In this document: positions 1 through 18,639 of the stretch, in pieces
How the letters are laid out: each line of letters opens with the position of its first letter
How positions within the stretch are numbered: position 1 is the stretch's first letter
Assembly: GCF_049243985.1 (NCBI RefSeq)
Contig: NC_135386.1
Coordinates: forward strand, 8,333,501 to 8,397,500
Length of the DNA stretch: 64,000 nt
DNA from: Paroedura picta
Taxonomy: Eukaryota > Chordata > Lepidosauria > Squamata > Gekkonidae
Direction of reading: 5' to 3'
The notes under the pieces: model-generated
Database searches by the model: none
Seen by the model: the letters and a program-made list of their open reading frames with translations, nothing else
Told to the model about the DNA's origin: nothing
Made by a program: the position numbers and the translations under genes

Positions 1-1356
1 AATTCCGTGGTCCAGTTGACTCAAGGCCTTGAAATCAAAGTGCAGAATCTAGAACAAGTGGTGAAGAGCATGCAGGAGACAGCAGAAAGGCAGCAACGGC
101 TAGAACAGGAACACCAGAAAACTTTACTAGAGCTGCAAAAGAAAGAAGAGGAAATAAAGCAACTGCAGCAAGCCCAGACAGAAATAACACGAGAACACCA
201 CGAAGAAGTCCAGCTCCTCGAAACCCAAGTGAAAGAATTAGAGCGCCAAACGGAACACGTCCACCCAAATCCTTTCAGGCTTCGTCTTTTCTTAGCACGG
301 TACAGTCATGACCCTTTCGACAGTCCTAGAAAGCTTCAGCCAGAACTCCCCCTCACCGCTGGAGAATATGTTTATATCTGTGGAGAAATCGATGAGGAAG
401 GTTTCTATCTAGGGGAGTTAATGGATGGCAGACGAGGGATGGTGCCCTCAACTTTAGTCGAGGAGGTGGCAGGGAATGAATTATTTGGTTTTATTCCTTC
501 CGAGCCAAGAGACATTTCCCAGGGCCACGAGGGGGAAAGCAACAGCCTAGAGGAAGATGGATGTCTTAGTATCCTCTCTGACAGACCCGAAGGAACGTTT
601 TGTGAAGTCCAGGCTGCAGTGCCATATCCCCAAAATCTGAGTTTCCTGAATCTTTGGAGCATCAATGCCACGTCAGCAAAAATCGCCTGGTTCCCAAGCA
701 GTGGTAGCTACACTCATCTGGTGTATCTTAATGAGAAGAAATATGCTGTGGCCAAAGCAGGGATTTATGGCTATACTTTCCAAAACCTCAGCCCCAGCAC
801 TCAATACAGTGTCAAAGTGGAACCTCTTGTGCCTCAGGAAGACTTGGTGACGCCTCAGGGAGGGCTGCGGCAAAAACCTGCGGAAATGTTGTTTACGACT
901 CCATCCGCAGACCCGCCACACGCTCCCCTCGATGTCCAAGTCCAAGCTGAGTCTTCGGCAGACGTTGTGGTTGTCAGCTGGTTACCAGAAACGATCCATC
1001 CCTCAGGCTGCTCTAATGGGGTGAGCGTCACAGGCTACTCTATTTATATCAGCGGACAGAAAGTCACCGAAATAATGTCGCCGACGGCTGGATGCATCTC
1101 ACTTGACGCTTCCCAAATAAATACGCGGAAAGGGCCTCAGACCGTTTCCGTAAGGACTGTTTCTCCGTTCGGGGAATCTGCAGATTCCGTTCCAGCATTA
1201 ATGCCGTCCCACCTGGGTAAAGTTTGTAGCACTGTATTGTCGCGGCTTGTGAGCTCTGGACAGTCTTCCAAAGATTTGTTTTGTGAATGTCCTCTTGAAA
1301 ATTGTGATAGGAATGACTTGAACCCTGATCTCAGGGAACATCTTCTCAATAAATAA
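1..1356 (+). CDS. RIM-binding protein family, RIMBP3-like, intronless; 5' end outside the window
   Basis: One reading frame stays open from the window edge to a TAA at 1354-1356. It encodes a Glu/Gln-rich coiled coil (about nt 20-260), an SH3 domain (about 285-475; ARYSHDPF, ELPLTAGEYVYICG, DGRRGMVPS) and two FN3 domains (about 625-835 and 907-1200). The FN3 domains resemble the second and third FN3 of RIMBP1/2 (key blocks YTHLVYLNEKKY and SNGVSVTGYSIYISGQKV). Family members are scaffolds that bind RIMs and calcium channels; mammalian RIMBP3 is a spermatid protein. In RIMBP1/2 this stretch is split over several exons, so the unbroken frame suggests a retrogene. The C-terminal SH3 pair of the family is absent; the frame ends in about 48 residues I do not recognise. 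Two overlapping AATAAA motifs (1348-1357) straddle the stop. The family call is firm, the paralogue is not. Confidence 0.72.
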   Translation, partial: NSVVQLTQGLEIKVQNLEQVVKSMQETAERQQRLEQEHQKTLLELQKKEEEIKQLQQAQTEITREHHEEVQLLETQVKELERQTEHVHPNPFRLRLFLARYSHDPFDSPRKLQPELPLTAGEYVYICGEIDEEGFYLGELMDGRRGMVPSTLVEEVAGNELFGFIPSEPRDISQGHEGESNSLEEDGCLSILSDRPEGTFCEVQAAVPYPQNLSFLNLWSINATSAKIAWFPSSGSYTHLVYLNEKKYAVAKAGIYGYTFQNLSPSTQYSVKVEPLVPQEDLVTPQGGLRQKPAEMLFTTPSADPPHAPLDVQVQAESSADVVVVSWLPETIHPSGCSNGVSVTGYSIYISGQKVTEIMSPTAGCISLDASQINTRKGPQTVSVRTVSPFGESADSVPALMPSHLGKVCSTVLSRLVSSGQSSKDLFCECPLENCDRNDLNPDLREHLLNK

Positions 1357-1357
1357 A
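1348..1357 (+). promoter_or_regulatory. Overlapping poly(A) signals across the stop codon
   Basis: AATAAATAAA gives two AATAAA hexamers, and the TAA stop of the RIMBP-like frame lies inside them. The 3' UTR would be only a few tens of bases long. Confidence 0.5.
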
Positions 1358-1729
1358 TGAGCAAGGCAGGTGCCACACGGGATCATGCAATGGTCGTAAT
1401 TTATTTGCCGGTTTCTGCATCCTTTGGCATCCCTTAAGAGAAGCTGCGCTACATTTCATAACGTTTGGGGGTCTAAAACCATTCCAAGAGATGCTGTGGA
1501 GAGGGAAAAGCCAGGTCACAGCAAATGAAACAAACGAACCAGAGAGAGTTGGCCAGATGCTTTGGCGTCGCTGCCGGATTAGCGCTCAAAGTGTCATTGG
1601 GGCGTAGAAATCAGAATCAAAAGTGCAAAGGTACAGACTTGGTCGTCCCTCTTTCTCCCTCAGTATCAATCCAAATCACGCCCAAATCACGGGACTCACA
1701 GAGCTGTAGGTCCTTGTGGTGAACTAGAG

Positions 1730-1855
1730 CAGGGGTAGTCAACCTGTGGTCCTCCAGATGTCCATGGACTACAATTCCCATGAGCAAATGCTGGCAGGGG
1801 CTCATGGGAATTGTAGTCCATGGACATCTGGAGGACCACAGGTTGACTACCCCTG
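1730..1855. mobile_element. Palindromic hAT-like miniature element (family A) with 8-bp duplication
   Basis: Starts CAGGGGTAGTCAACC and ends with its reverse complement GGTTGACTACCCCTG. The two arms are close inverted copies meeting at a short GC-rich turn. It is flanked by the direct repeat AACTAGAG (1722-1729 and 1856-1863). An 8-bp duplication with a CAGGGG terminus points to the hAT superfamily. No coding capacity. Confidence 0.8.
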
Positions 1856-2515
1856 AACTAGAGTACAGTGTAACGTGTAGCTTGGCTAGAAGGCTTCATG
1901 TTGATTATCTGGAACTGCTTTACAACAGATTTGACCAGTGGTCTGGTTTAGTTGACTGTTGTCTGCTCTGGCTGGTAACAATCTAGTGACCAAGTAAGGC
2001 AGACAAGGCAATTTTCTCTCTCCCTCCAAGATGCTTGGGGGGGGGATGAGATTTTAGCAGGCTCATTCCACCCTCCCACCTTCCCCTTTAGCTGACTTTC
2101 AGCTGTTCAGTCTCTCCTAAAACACGCTTAGGCACCTACAGGCTGCTCTCTCAGGAGGGGGTGGTGACAGGGTGCTCCCCCGCCTCTCAATTTACAAAGT
2201 CATATTGCTCTTCATGCCTGGGGAACCTCTGGACTCCCTAATTTGTTGGTGGCCCTCTTGCATCACCTCCAGGATCATCACTGGAGAGGGAGAACGCTGC
2301 TGAGATCTACTGGGAAACATCGTAGTCCTACAGTCTCTGCACAACAACCTGTGCTTGACAGCCATTCGTATGTGCATGTATTTAAGCACACCTGCCAGGG
2401 ACCGGGACGAACTGGGACGTTAAAAGAGCCCAGGAGCAAAACTGGCTGAGCGGCTCATGCAGCAGGGGCGACTGGACCCCTGTCCGGCCAAGCAGTACTA
2501 GCTGTCCTCCTAGGC

Positions 2516-2631
2516 CAGGGGTAGTCAAATTGTGGCCCTCCAGATGTCCATGGACCCCCTGCCAGCGAATGCATGGGGTCATGGGAATTGTAGTCCATGG
2601 ACATCTGGAGGCCGCAGTTTGAATACCCCTG
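2516..2631. mobile_element. Palindromic hAT-like miniature element (family A) with 8-bp duplication
   Basis: Same terminal sequence as the copy at 1730, with a shortened centre. Flanked by TCCTAGGC at 2508-2515 and 2632-2639. Confidence 0.78.
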
Positions 2632-3179
2632 TCCTAGGCTGTCCTGTTTGCAGTGGAGCAGGAACTGATGCCCAAGGCTGGAGCTACAGGGCAGGTCTGA
2701 GCTGACACAGGCTGCGTGAGTGGCAGGAAGCAACCTGCCAATCAGCCCCACTCCTTCCCTCCCTGTCTCCAGGTTCCCTAGCGCCCTGGGGGTCTTCTAT
2801 GCAAGGATTTCCCCCAAGCGCCCTGAAGCCCTGCAGCTGGCTGGCCATGGTGTTGCATGAACAAAATCGCGCTGGCCAAACTGGGCAGGTTGCCCCCAGG
2901 ACATTTCCAGGGGCCGTCATTCCAATTGGAGGGTTCCTATTCCAGCCCCAGGGCACTAAATCTTATTTGGGGGCAGGGGGGCGGTGATCCCAGTCCCCAA
3001 ATCCTCCTCCTGGGCTCAGGGACCCCCATTGGAAGCCCATTCTGCATTTTCATTGCAACTTTTTGTGCGCTGTCCTGGATTGCAGAGGCGCTTGTGCAAG
3101 TCTATTGGCATTCCTGGATCCCGTTATTCCTAATTATTTATTTATTTATATTTTATATATTTATATTTAATGCGCCTCC

Positions 3180-3593
3180 AGCATCTCCCGTTGTTTCCTA
3201 TGGGCAATCTGGACATTCCTTTTCTCCTTTCGCGCCGCCCTCTTTGCAACTAAGCTCCACGCCTTCTCCGCGGCTGCCCAATCAGAAGCCTCCTTCCCGG
3301 TCCCTTCCCGTTTGCTCTGATTGGAGGGCTGGTAGTCCCGCCTCTGCTCCGCAGTCGGCTCTGATTGGACCAGCCGGGGAAAGCCGAGTCAATCAGAGTC
3401 TGCGCGCGCCCCTCTGGGGTTGATTGGCAAGGAAGCTGGCCAATTGGTGTATTGCTATTCTGCAGGGCTGCTCTTTGGGACTGGACACGTTTTGTGGGTT
3501 CTGGTGTTTTGCACGCGTTGCTGTCAGGATCTGTCGTTCACGTGTCTCACGGGGTGCTTTGCATTTAGGAGCCTGCGGTGTCGTTTGGAGAAG
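3180..3593 (+). promoter_or_regulatory. CCAAT-rich GC segment, candidate SPATA5L1 promoter and noncoding first exon
   Basis: This is the most CpG-rich stretch upstream of SPATA5L1. It carries CCAAT boxes (either strand) at 3278-3282, 3320-3324, 3364-3368, 3423-3427, 3440-3444 and 3443-3447, the pattern bound by NF-Y in TATA-less promoters. A plausible donor, AAG|GTGAGA, follows at 3593/3594, and an acceptor GCAG lies at 4717-4722 just before the coding ATG. A noncoding first exon spliced to 4744 is therefore possible. The human SPATA5L1 promoter is shared head to head with GATM; no GATM exon is visible here. Confidence 0.42.
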
Positions 3594-3797
3594 GTGAGAC
3601 ACAATGCTTGCGGTTTCATTTGGAGAGATCCTGGCTGAGATTCTCACTCAGAGAGAAATGGGGAATAAACCTGCCTGGCCATTCGGCTTCCTATGCAACA
3701 AATAACCCCCCCCCCAACAAACAAAGTTTGGGCCCTTGCAATTGCCTACAGTGTGGAAAGGGCACTCTGTACATGCCCGGGCAGAGTCTTTGCTTGT

Positions 3798-3863
3798 GCT
3801 GGCAGCGGCTCATGGGAACTGTAGTCTATGGACATCTGGAAAACTACAGTTTGGCCACCCCTG
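3798..3863 (-). mobile_element. Single-arm remnant of family A miniature element
   Basis: Contains the arm CTCATGGGAACTGTAGTC and ends GGCCACCCCTG, matching the right half of the palindromic elements. The left half is missing. Confidence 0.6.
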
Positions 3864-3930
3864 ATATATGGGGTAAGTCCTGCTTGATTTCAAGGTTGAA
3901 CCCAGATTCAAAGCATAACTTAAGGATATT

Positions 3931-3952
3931 ATTATTGTTGTTGTTGTTGTTG

Positions 3953-4029
<77 letters not shown>
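3931..4029 (+). repeat. (TTG)n/(TTA)n microsatellite
   Basis: A run of ATTGTTGTT units becomes a pure ATT/TTA array of about 80 bp. The long poly-Asn and poly-Leu frames across it are artefacts of the repeat. Confidence 0.95.
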
Positions 4030-4079
4030 CAATGCGACGTGCACTCCCTGCAAGGAGGTTCACTGGCATGTAGTTAGAT

Positions 4080-4200
4080 CAGGGGTAGTCAAACTGCAGC
4101 CCTCCAGATGTTCATGTCCAGATGTCCTGTCAATGCTGGCAGGGGCTCCTGGGAATTGTAGTCCATGGACATCTGGAGGGCCGCAGTTTGACTACCCCTG
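4080..4200. mobile_element. Palindromic hAT-like miniature element (family A) with 8-bp duplication
   Basis: Terminal CAGGGGTAGTCAAACTGC and its inverse are both intact. The direct repeat AGTTAGAT lies at 4072-4079 and 4201-4208. Confidence 0.8.
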
Positions 4201-4743
4201 AGTTAGATGCTCAAAGGCTGTGTGGCCGTTGTGACGGATGCACGGGGGTTGGGAACCTGGCTCCATTCACAGCTACTCAGGGAGTACAAAATAGACAAAT
4301 AGTGTGCAGTTGTTTCTGATTGAGCGCCCTCTAAAATGTGCTACTATGTGGGTTTTGCAAACCCGTGACTTGCTTTATGGGTCTATCCAACACATGTTGG
4401 ATCGTCTTCTTTTCCTGCTGCCTTCAGCAATTCTTAGCATTATCGGCTTTCCCCATCCCCACCCTGATTTCAGTGATTCATAGATAAAGTAACTTCTCAG
4501 AAATCACACTGCCCTTTTGCAAATTTCTTGAATCTACCCAAGAGCAGGGCACAGACTCGCAATAGGAATCCACATCACTACCGAAAACTTTGCTTATCCA
4601 TAGTGGGTGAAATCTGAAAAGGGATTTTGGTCAATGTTTCCATTTCACAGAGCTGACAGTTCTTCTCTCTTTTCTTATATATATTTTTTTCATGGTCATG
4701 CCCAAGTTCGTGCGTGGCGCAGATCTGTGACCACCTCTGGGAG

Positions 4744-13539
<8,796 letters not shown>

Positions 13540-13778
13540 ACCAGCAACAGTCCTGATCGTAGATCTCCAAAGAAAAGAGAAAGCGACGAAGAAGCCACAG
13601 GGATCCTCTAGTGGGGTTCTACTGAGCCTACACAATATGTTAGAGGGTTCTGTAATCGAACTCGTACTGCTGTCTGAATTCTGTCGATATTTCCAATCAG
13701 TGCTAGGAACTGGAAAATCCAGTTTCACCTGGTCTTGGGGATGGGGTGCGGGAATCTTCATCTACCCAAAATAATAAG

Positions 13779-13784
13779 AATAAA
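13779..13784 (+). promoter_or_regulatory. SPATA5L1: SPATA5L1 poly(A) signal
   Basis: AATAAA lies 240 nt after the stop codon, the first such signal downstream. It gives a short 3' UTR that ends before the miniature element at 13853. Confidence 0.7.
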
Positions 13785-13852
13785 GATTCCCCCCCCCCCA
13801 GCAGGCCTACTCCTAATTCTTATTCTGACATATGCATCCCCTGTGTCTATGG

Positions 13853-13948
13853 CAGGGGTAGTCAAACTGCGGCCCTCCAGATGTCCATGGACTACAATTC
13901 CCAGAAGCCCCTGCCAACATCTGGAGGGCCGCAGTTTGACTACCCCTG
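13853..13948. mobile_element. Short palindromic hAT-like miniature element (family A)
   Basis: A 96-bp version with the centre largely lost; termini intact. GTCTATGG at 13845-13852 and 13949-13956. Confidence 0.8.
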
Positions 13949-13980
13949 GTCTATGGTGTAATAAAGATTATAGTTTAGAC

Positions 13981-14060
13981 CAGCGGTGGCCAAACTAGCT
14001 ATTCGGATGCCCGTGGACTACGATTCCCATGAGCCCCTGCCACCGTTTGGCCACCCCTTG
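13981..14060 (+). mobile_element. Diverged family A-related miniature element
   Basis: Starts CAGCGGTGGCCAAACTAGC and ends GTTTGGCCACCCCTTG. Only one long arm remains. The GGTGGCCAAAC terminus marks an older subgroup. Confidence 0.6.
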
Positions 14061-14099
14061 CTTTAGGCCAATTAGGTGCGGAGCTAGTGAGGGAAGATG

Positions 14100-14950
14100 A
14101 CCAATAATCTAATAGTCTTTATTATTACGGTGCTAGACCAGTAGTCAAGTTACAAGGTACATAAAAACATCTGGCATTAACAAGATAAAAGAACCATTGA
14201 TGACTTAAATATTATAAAAGATAAAAACATTCCAGCTATAAGAAGCATTCTGGTTTTAAAACTCACAAGCATTATCTCAAGCAGTTGAGACTATCTCTAC
14301 CTAAGTTGCTCCGAATCCAACCAGCTCTTCCTTGTTTTGATTGCTCTCCAAGCAAATGTGGCCACAACAGAAGTTATTTCTGTGCTTTTGTCCGACAACA
14401 TGTCTGTGATTGCCCCTGAGTTGGGCTTGTTCTGTAGGGAAGGTATATGTTCTCCCCTGAATTGATCGTATAGCCTACATTGGAGTAATACATGTTCAGA
14501 TGTCTCAATGCTCCCATCCTGGCAGATGCAGAAACGATCACAGATGGGTATTTTTTTGAATAAGCCTTCCCTAAAAGCGGATGGGATGAGCCTCTTGTGG
14601 CGCAGAGTGGTAAGGCAGCAGACATGCAGTCTGAAGCTCTGCCCATGAGGTTGGGAGTTCAATCCCAGCAGCCGGCTCAAGGTCGACTCAGCCTTCCATC
14701 CTTCCGAGGTCGGTAAAATGAGTACCCAGCTTGCTGGGGGGTAAACGGTCATGACTGGGGAAGGCACTGGCAAACCACCCCGTATTGAGTCTGCCATGAA
14801 AACGCTAGAGGGCATCACCCCAAGGGTCAGACATGACTCAGTGCTTGCACAGGGGATATCTTTACCTTTAAAAGCGGATGGGAGCATGTTATATCGTAAT
14901 TCGGGAAGATGACCATTCCATGCACCAGAATCCCAGGTTGTCAAACCAGT
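14100..14950 (-). mobile_element. 5'-truncated LINE 3' end split by a Sauria-type SINE
   Basis: Read on the minus strand, 14297-14586 encodes the end of a non-LTR reverse transcriptase protein with a C-terminal Cys/His motif: CDRFCICQDGS, then SEHVLLQC, then a tryptophan-containing tail (ATFAWRAIKTRKSW). The 3' UTR runs to about 14100, and a further copy of it lies at 52183-52340. The SINE at 14587-14869 interrupts it. The family could be L2, Vingi or R1-like; I cannot decide. Confidence 0.65.
14587..14869 (+). mobile_element. Sauria-type SINE with 14-bp target duplication
   Basis: Full-length, with the CTCTTGTGGCGCAGAGTGG head and a CAGGGGATATCTTTACC tail. AAAAGCGGATGGGA occurs at 14573-14586 and 14870-14883. 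Confidence 0.85.
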
Positions 14951-15394
14951 TAAGAAGAGTAATCATAACCATATCCAATTCCATGTACTTGTGCGAGAGG
15001 TAAAAATGAATGAACAAACAATTTGTGGGAGATGCTAATGCATAGAATCAAGGGACCTATAGCACCCATGTTATGTTGGTTACTAGGGAGGCAGATTTGA
15101 GGGACGTCTTACCCAAAAGAGGAAAAGAAAAACTTTGGCAAAGCAAGTTTAATAATAAAACAGACAACTTGAGGAGCAGATCCCTTAAAAACATTAATGT
15201 AGACGCTGGCTCCTTTGCCAGAATTGCCTTTTTTTTAAAAAAGAAGATAAACCGAAGTGACAAATGAGATTCTAGCGCTAATTAACGAGGCACTAATTCA
15301 GTTTTTTTTAAAGCACAAAAGTTGAGACTCCAACAAAAATATGTAATCACAAAAATCATCATCAGAGGATCAGAAGGTAGCCCACATCATTTTG

Positions 15395-15490
15395 TATTTA
15401 TTTTTATTTATATATTTATATACCGCTGCTCTCGAATGTCTCAGGGCGGTTTACAAAAATTCATAAGAACAATAAAATCTTTAAAACAAG
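15395..15490 (-). repeat. Interspersed repeat fragment with GGGCGGTTTACA motif
   Basis: Same layout as 12063-12200: an ATTTATATACCGCTGCTC start, CAGGGCGGTTTACAA, and an AATAAAA-rich end. Confidence 0.45.
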
Positions 15491-15639
15491 AGTCCAGTCA
15501 AGCCCAGGCTGGTTTCTCCTGACTTTTATAGAAAATACTAAATCTGAAAATATTTCTGCGATTATATTCTGTACTGACCTTTGATGGACCAGTCGTATGA
15601 TTCAGTATGAGACAGATAGCTGGTTTGACGTGATGCATA

Positions 15640-15975
15640 TAGAAGAAGAAGAAGATGAAGAAGAAGAAGAAGAAGAAGAAGAAGAAGAAGAAGAAGAAGA
15701 AGAAGAAGAAGAAGAAGAGTTGGTTCTTATATGCCACTTTTTCTCAAAGCAGCTTCCATTCGCCTTCCCCTTCCTCTCCCCACAACAGACACTCTGTGAG
15801 GTGGGTGAGGCTGAGAGAGCCCTGATATTCCTGCTCGGTCAGAACACCTTTATCAATGCTGTGGCAAGCCCAAGGTCACCCAGCTGGCTGCATGTGGGGG
15901 AGGAGTGGGGAATCACACCCAGCTTGCCAGATTAGACGTCCGCGCTCCTAACCATTATACCAAACTGGCTCTCAG
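15640..15975 (-). mobile_element. tRNA-derived SINE with (GAA)n tail, inverted
   Basis: A GAAGAA array (15640-15717, about 75 bp) leads into GTTGGTTCTTATATGCC, the body and an inverted tRNA-like head ending ACCAAACTGGCTCTC. Confidence 0.85.
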
Positions 15976-16343
15976 TTTTGGTCTATGGTCTTCCCTCCCT
16001 CTGACTTTGACACCTTTGAAGAATGAATTGTTTATTCCTCAATTTCTGTACACACACACACACACATACACATTGCAAAGGGATAACGTAAACCTTGGTG
16101 CACAGCCTAAATATTGGGCAAGCATTAGGTGAGTCTGGACTGCAATGACGTATCTACAGATGTCCAAAAATCTGCACATGCTAGTTTGCAGTTATAGATG
16201 CAAATGTACAGACAGCTATCTGGGTACCAACTGCTCTGTCTCTTCCTATCATTTGGCATCTTTCATTTTTGCAAAAGAGTCTGGTTAACTTCCAGAGCCC
16301 TGTTTCAACCTGCTGGCAGTTCTATGCAGCTGGACATTTATGC

Positions 16344-16397
16344 AGAGTGCAGGGGGTTGGACTAGATGACCCACGTGGTCCCAACTCTTATTCTATG
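16344..16397 (+). mobile_element. CR1 3' end fragment
   Basis: GGGGGTTGGACTAGATGACC, with a decayed TTCTATG tail. Confidence 0.75.
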
Positions 16398-16439
16398 CTT
16401 TCGAGGACTGGCCTAAAAAGGAGAGTGTTATCTGGCCAG

Positions 16440-16690
16440 CTTAACTGCTGCATGCTAGAAAAGTGGCCTAGAAAAGCTGTGGACACGTCCACCCGGGGTA
16501 CCTCCCTTTCCCACCCCTTCCATCATTATCTGCTTTGGGAGAGAGATCAACATGAACATATATAGCCCTATCTCCCAACTAATGCTTAACAAATTTTAAA
16601 AACCGATTGAAATGAATTAACTCTCAACCATCTGGAGAACCACTCCAGGGCTATCAAGAAACCCCAGGCTTTCATGAAGCCTTGCCTGAG
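16440..16690. mobile_element. Decayed family B miniature element
   Basis: Shares GCTGTGGACACGTCCACCC and TATCAAGAAACCCCAGG with the better copies at 30474 and 54082. Both ends are diverged. Confidence 0.5.
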
Positions 16691-17655
16691 ACAGCCCGGG
16701 TTAGAGTGTTGGCCTAGGACCTGAGTTCGAATCCCCGCCCTGCCATGGAACTTGCGAGGTGACTTTGGTTCCCCATTGGAGAGAAAAGTGTGATGAAGTC
16801 AAAATAAAAACGTCACCCTGCAGAACTGGTTGGGATGCTTGTGCAGATGGGCGAGCCCTGATTTTCGGCCTATTGAAAGTTTTGCAATAGGGATCCCCGT
16901 GTGTGGGGCGGCCTCCAGGGGCCGTCTGTCTTCATTGCTCTGCCACTACAGACCCCACAATTCGAGGGCAAGAGGCAGAGGGTGAGCGTTTCATCGTGAG
17001 CCCCCCCAAAAACCCTCCATCGTCCTTCTTGGGGTAATCCTGAGGCACTTTTTGGGAGAACCTAAAAGGAGAGGTAAAAGGAGAGGGATAAGGGGGTGCA
17101 GAGCGGGGCAAAGGGAACCAGCCTGAGTAAACTAAACGGGCTATCGTTGCAAATTGACGGCTGAGAAGCAGGTTGATATTGGAGAGTTATTGCAGGGCCT
17201 CCTGCAGCGAGCTAAACGGCCTTGGTCTAGCTCAGTTTAAGGGCCGTCTGCAGCCTGTTTTGCAAAGATAGAGGCATCGCAATCCACGTAGAGGTAAAAT
17301 GGAGGAATTAGGGAAGCTAGAAGCCCGTCTGCCTTAGGCCTCTCTGGGCCTGTAGGCCTTGTTGTCAGGGATGCCAACCTCCAGGCAGGAGCAGAGAAGA
17401 CGGCTTGTCCGAATTGTGGGATGCAAACAGTTCAGGAAGATGACAAACAGGCTACAGTAGTAACGTCAATAAAGGCATTCCTCTTATTCCAAAATAAATA
17501 AAACGTTGCCAGAACGCAGGCCGGTGATTTTGCCAAAATGCAGACTGCTCTGTGTCCTGACAAACTTTATTTTCGGACTCAAGAGGGTTGTGTTTGTTGG
17601 CTTGATTTGGGTTAGCCCATTTGTCAGCTTCCAGGTGGGGCCTGGAATTACAAAT
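16691..17655. other. Intergenic DNA without recognisable feature
   Basis: Moderately GC-rich sequence between repeats. I found no exon, RNA gene or repeated motif in it. Confidence 0.4.
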
Positions 17656-17660
17656 TATAA

Positions 17661-17821
17661 CCCGTGGTCCTCCACATGTTCATGGACTACAATTACCATG
17701 AGCCCCTGCCAGCATGTTCATGGACTACAGTTCCCATGAGCCCCTGCCAGCATTTGCTAGCAGGGGCTCATGGGAACTGTAGTCCATGGACATCTGGAGG
17801 ACCACAGGTTGACTACCCCTG
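17661..17821. mobile_element. Family A miniature element with a duplicated left-arm segment
   Basis: The segment CATGTTCATGGACTAC...CCCCTGCCAG occurs twice before the turn, followed by one full right arm ending GGTTGACTACCCCTG. This is an arm duplication like those expanded at 62.8-63.6 kb. Confidence 0.7.
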
Positions 17822-18261
17822 CCTTGGGGGAAAAGGGCAACTTTGACTGTATGGCATTGCATCCCTGCGGAGGTCCTTCCCGAATTCTGCCATGTCCTCA
17901 AATCTGACTGGATTTGGCAGTCTTCTATGGTTGCCAGTTTCCAGTCGGGGCCTGGAGGTCCCTGGGTATTACAGTTGGTCGCCCCGACGACAAAAATCAG
18001 TTAACCATAAGAGAACGTTTGTTTTGGAGAATAGATCCCTGGTTGTCGTGTTTTAATGCGGTCTCTTCCTTCCTCGAACTCTGTCCTCTCCAGGTGTTTC
18101 CAAGCAGAGTTGGTAACCCTAACCTACTACGAGGAAAGCTCAGGAGCCAAGAACTGGTGACCCTTTGTCTCTGTCCAGATCCTTGTAGGTTCCCACTGAG
18201 CAACCATTGGTCAACGCCCTTGTTGAAAAGGGGATTTGGAAGAAGCATTTGCAGTCTACAG

Positions 18262-18392
18262 CAGGGGTAGTCGACATGTGGTCCTCCAGATGTCCATGGA
18301 CTACAATTCCCATGAGCCCCCTGCCAGCAGGCAGGGGCTCATGGGAATTGTAGTCCGTGGACATCTGGAGGACCACAGGTTGACTACCCCTG
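18262..18392. mobile_element. Palindromic hAT-like miniature element (family A) with 8-bp duplication
   Basis: Termini intact, with GTCTACAG at 18254-18261 and 18393-18400. Confidence 0.8.
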
Positions 18393-18639
18393 GTCTACAG
18401 CCAGGTGGGCCAAGTTGAACAGCAAGAGTTGAGTGGGCCAAATTAAGGTTGGGAAATTCCTCGTGATTTGGGGGAGCAGCCAAGGGTGGGGAAGGACCCC
18501 CCTGGGGTATGAGGTCATTCAGCCCACCCTCCAAAAGTTGTGACCCTAGAAGCCATGACCCATGATTGTGTTCCTGCTCCACAGCATCCTCTTTAAGTCA
18601 GGCCTTAAGGGGGCATTTTATCATGCCACGTGTCGTCGT

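Larger units (their letters stand above)
1358..3170. other. Intergenic DNA between the RIMBP-like frame and the SPATA5L1 upstream region
   Basis: I see no exon. Two palindromic miniature elements (1730-1855 and 2516-2631) lie here, with an AT-rich stretch near 3125-3170. The remainder is unremarkable single-copy-looking sequence. Confidence 0.5.

Noticed and set aside
3844-4053. Poly-Asn and poly-Leu frames
   Set aside because: They are translations of the TTA/TTG microsatellite.
14297-14944. A 215-codon minus-strand frame as a host gene
   Set aside because: It is LINE sequence interrupted by a SINE; the middle third is the SINE translated.
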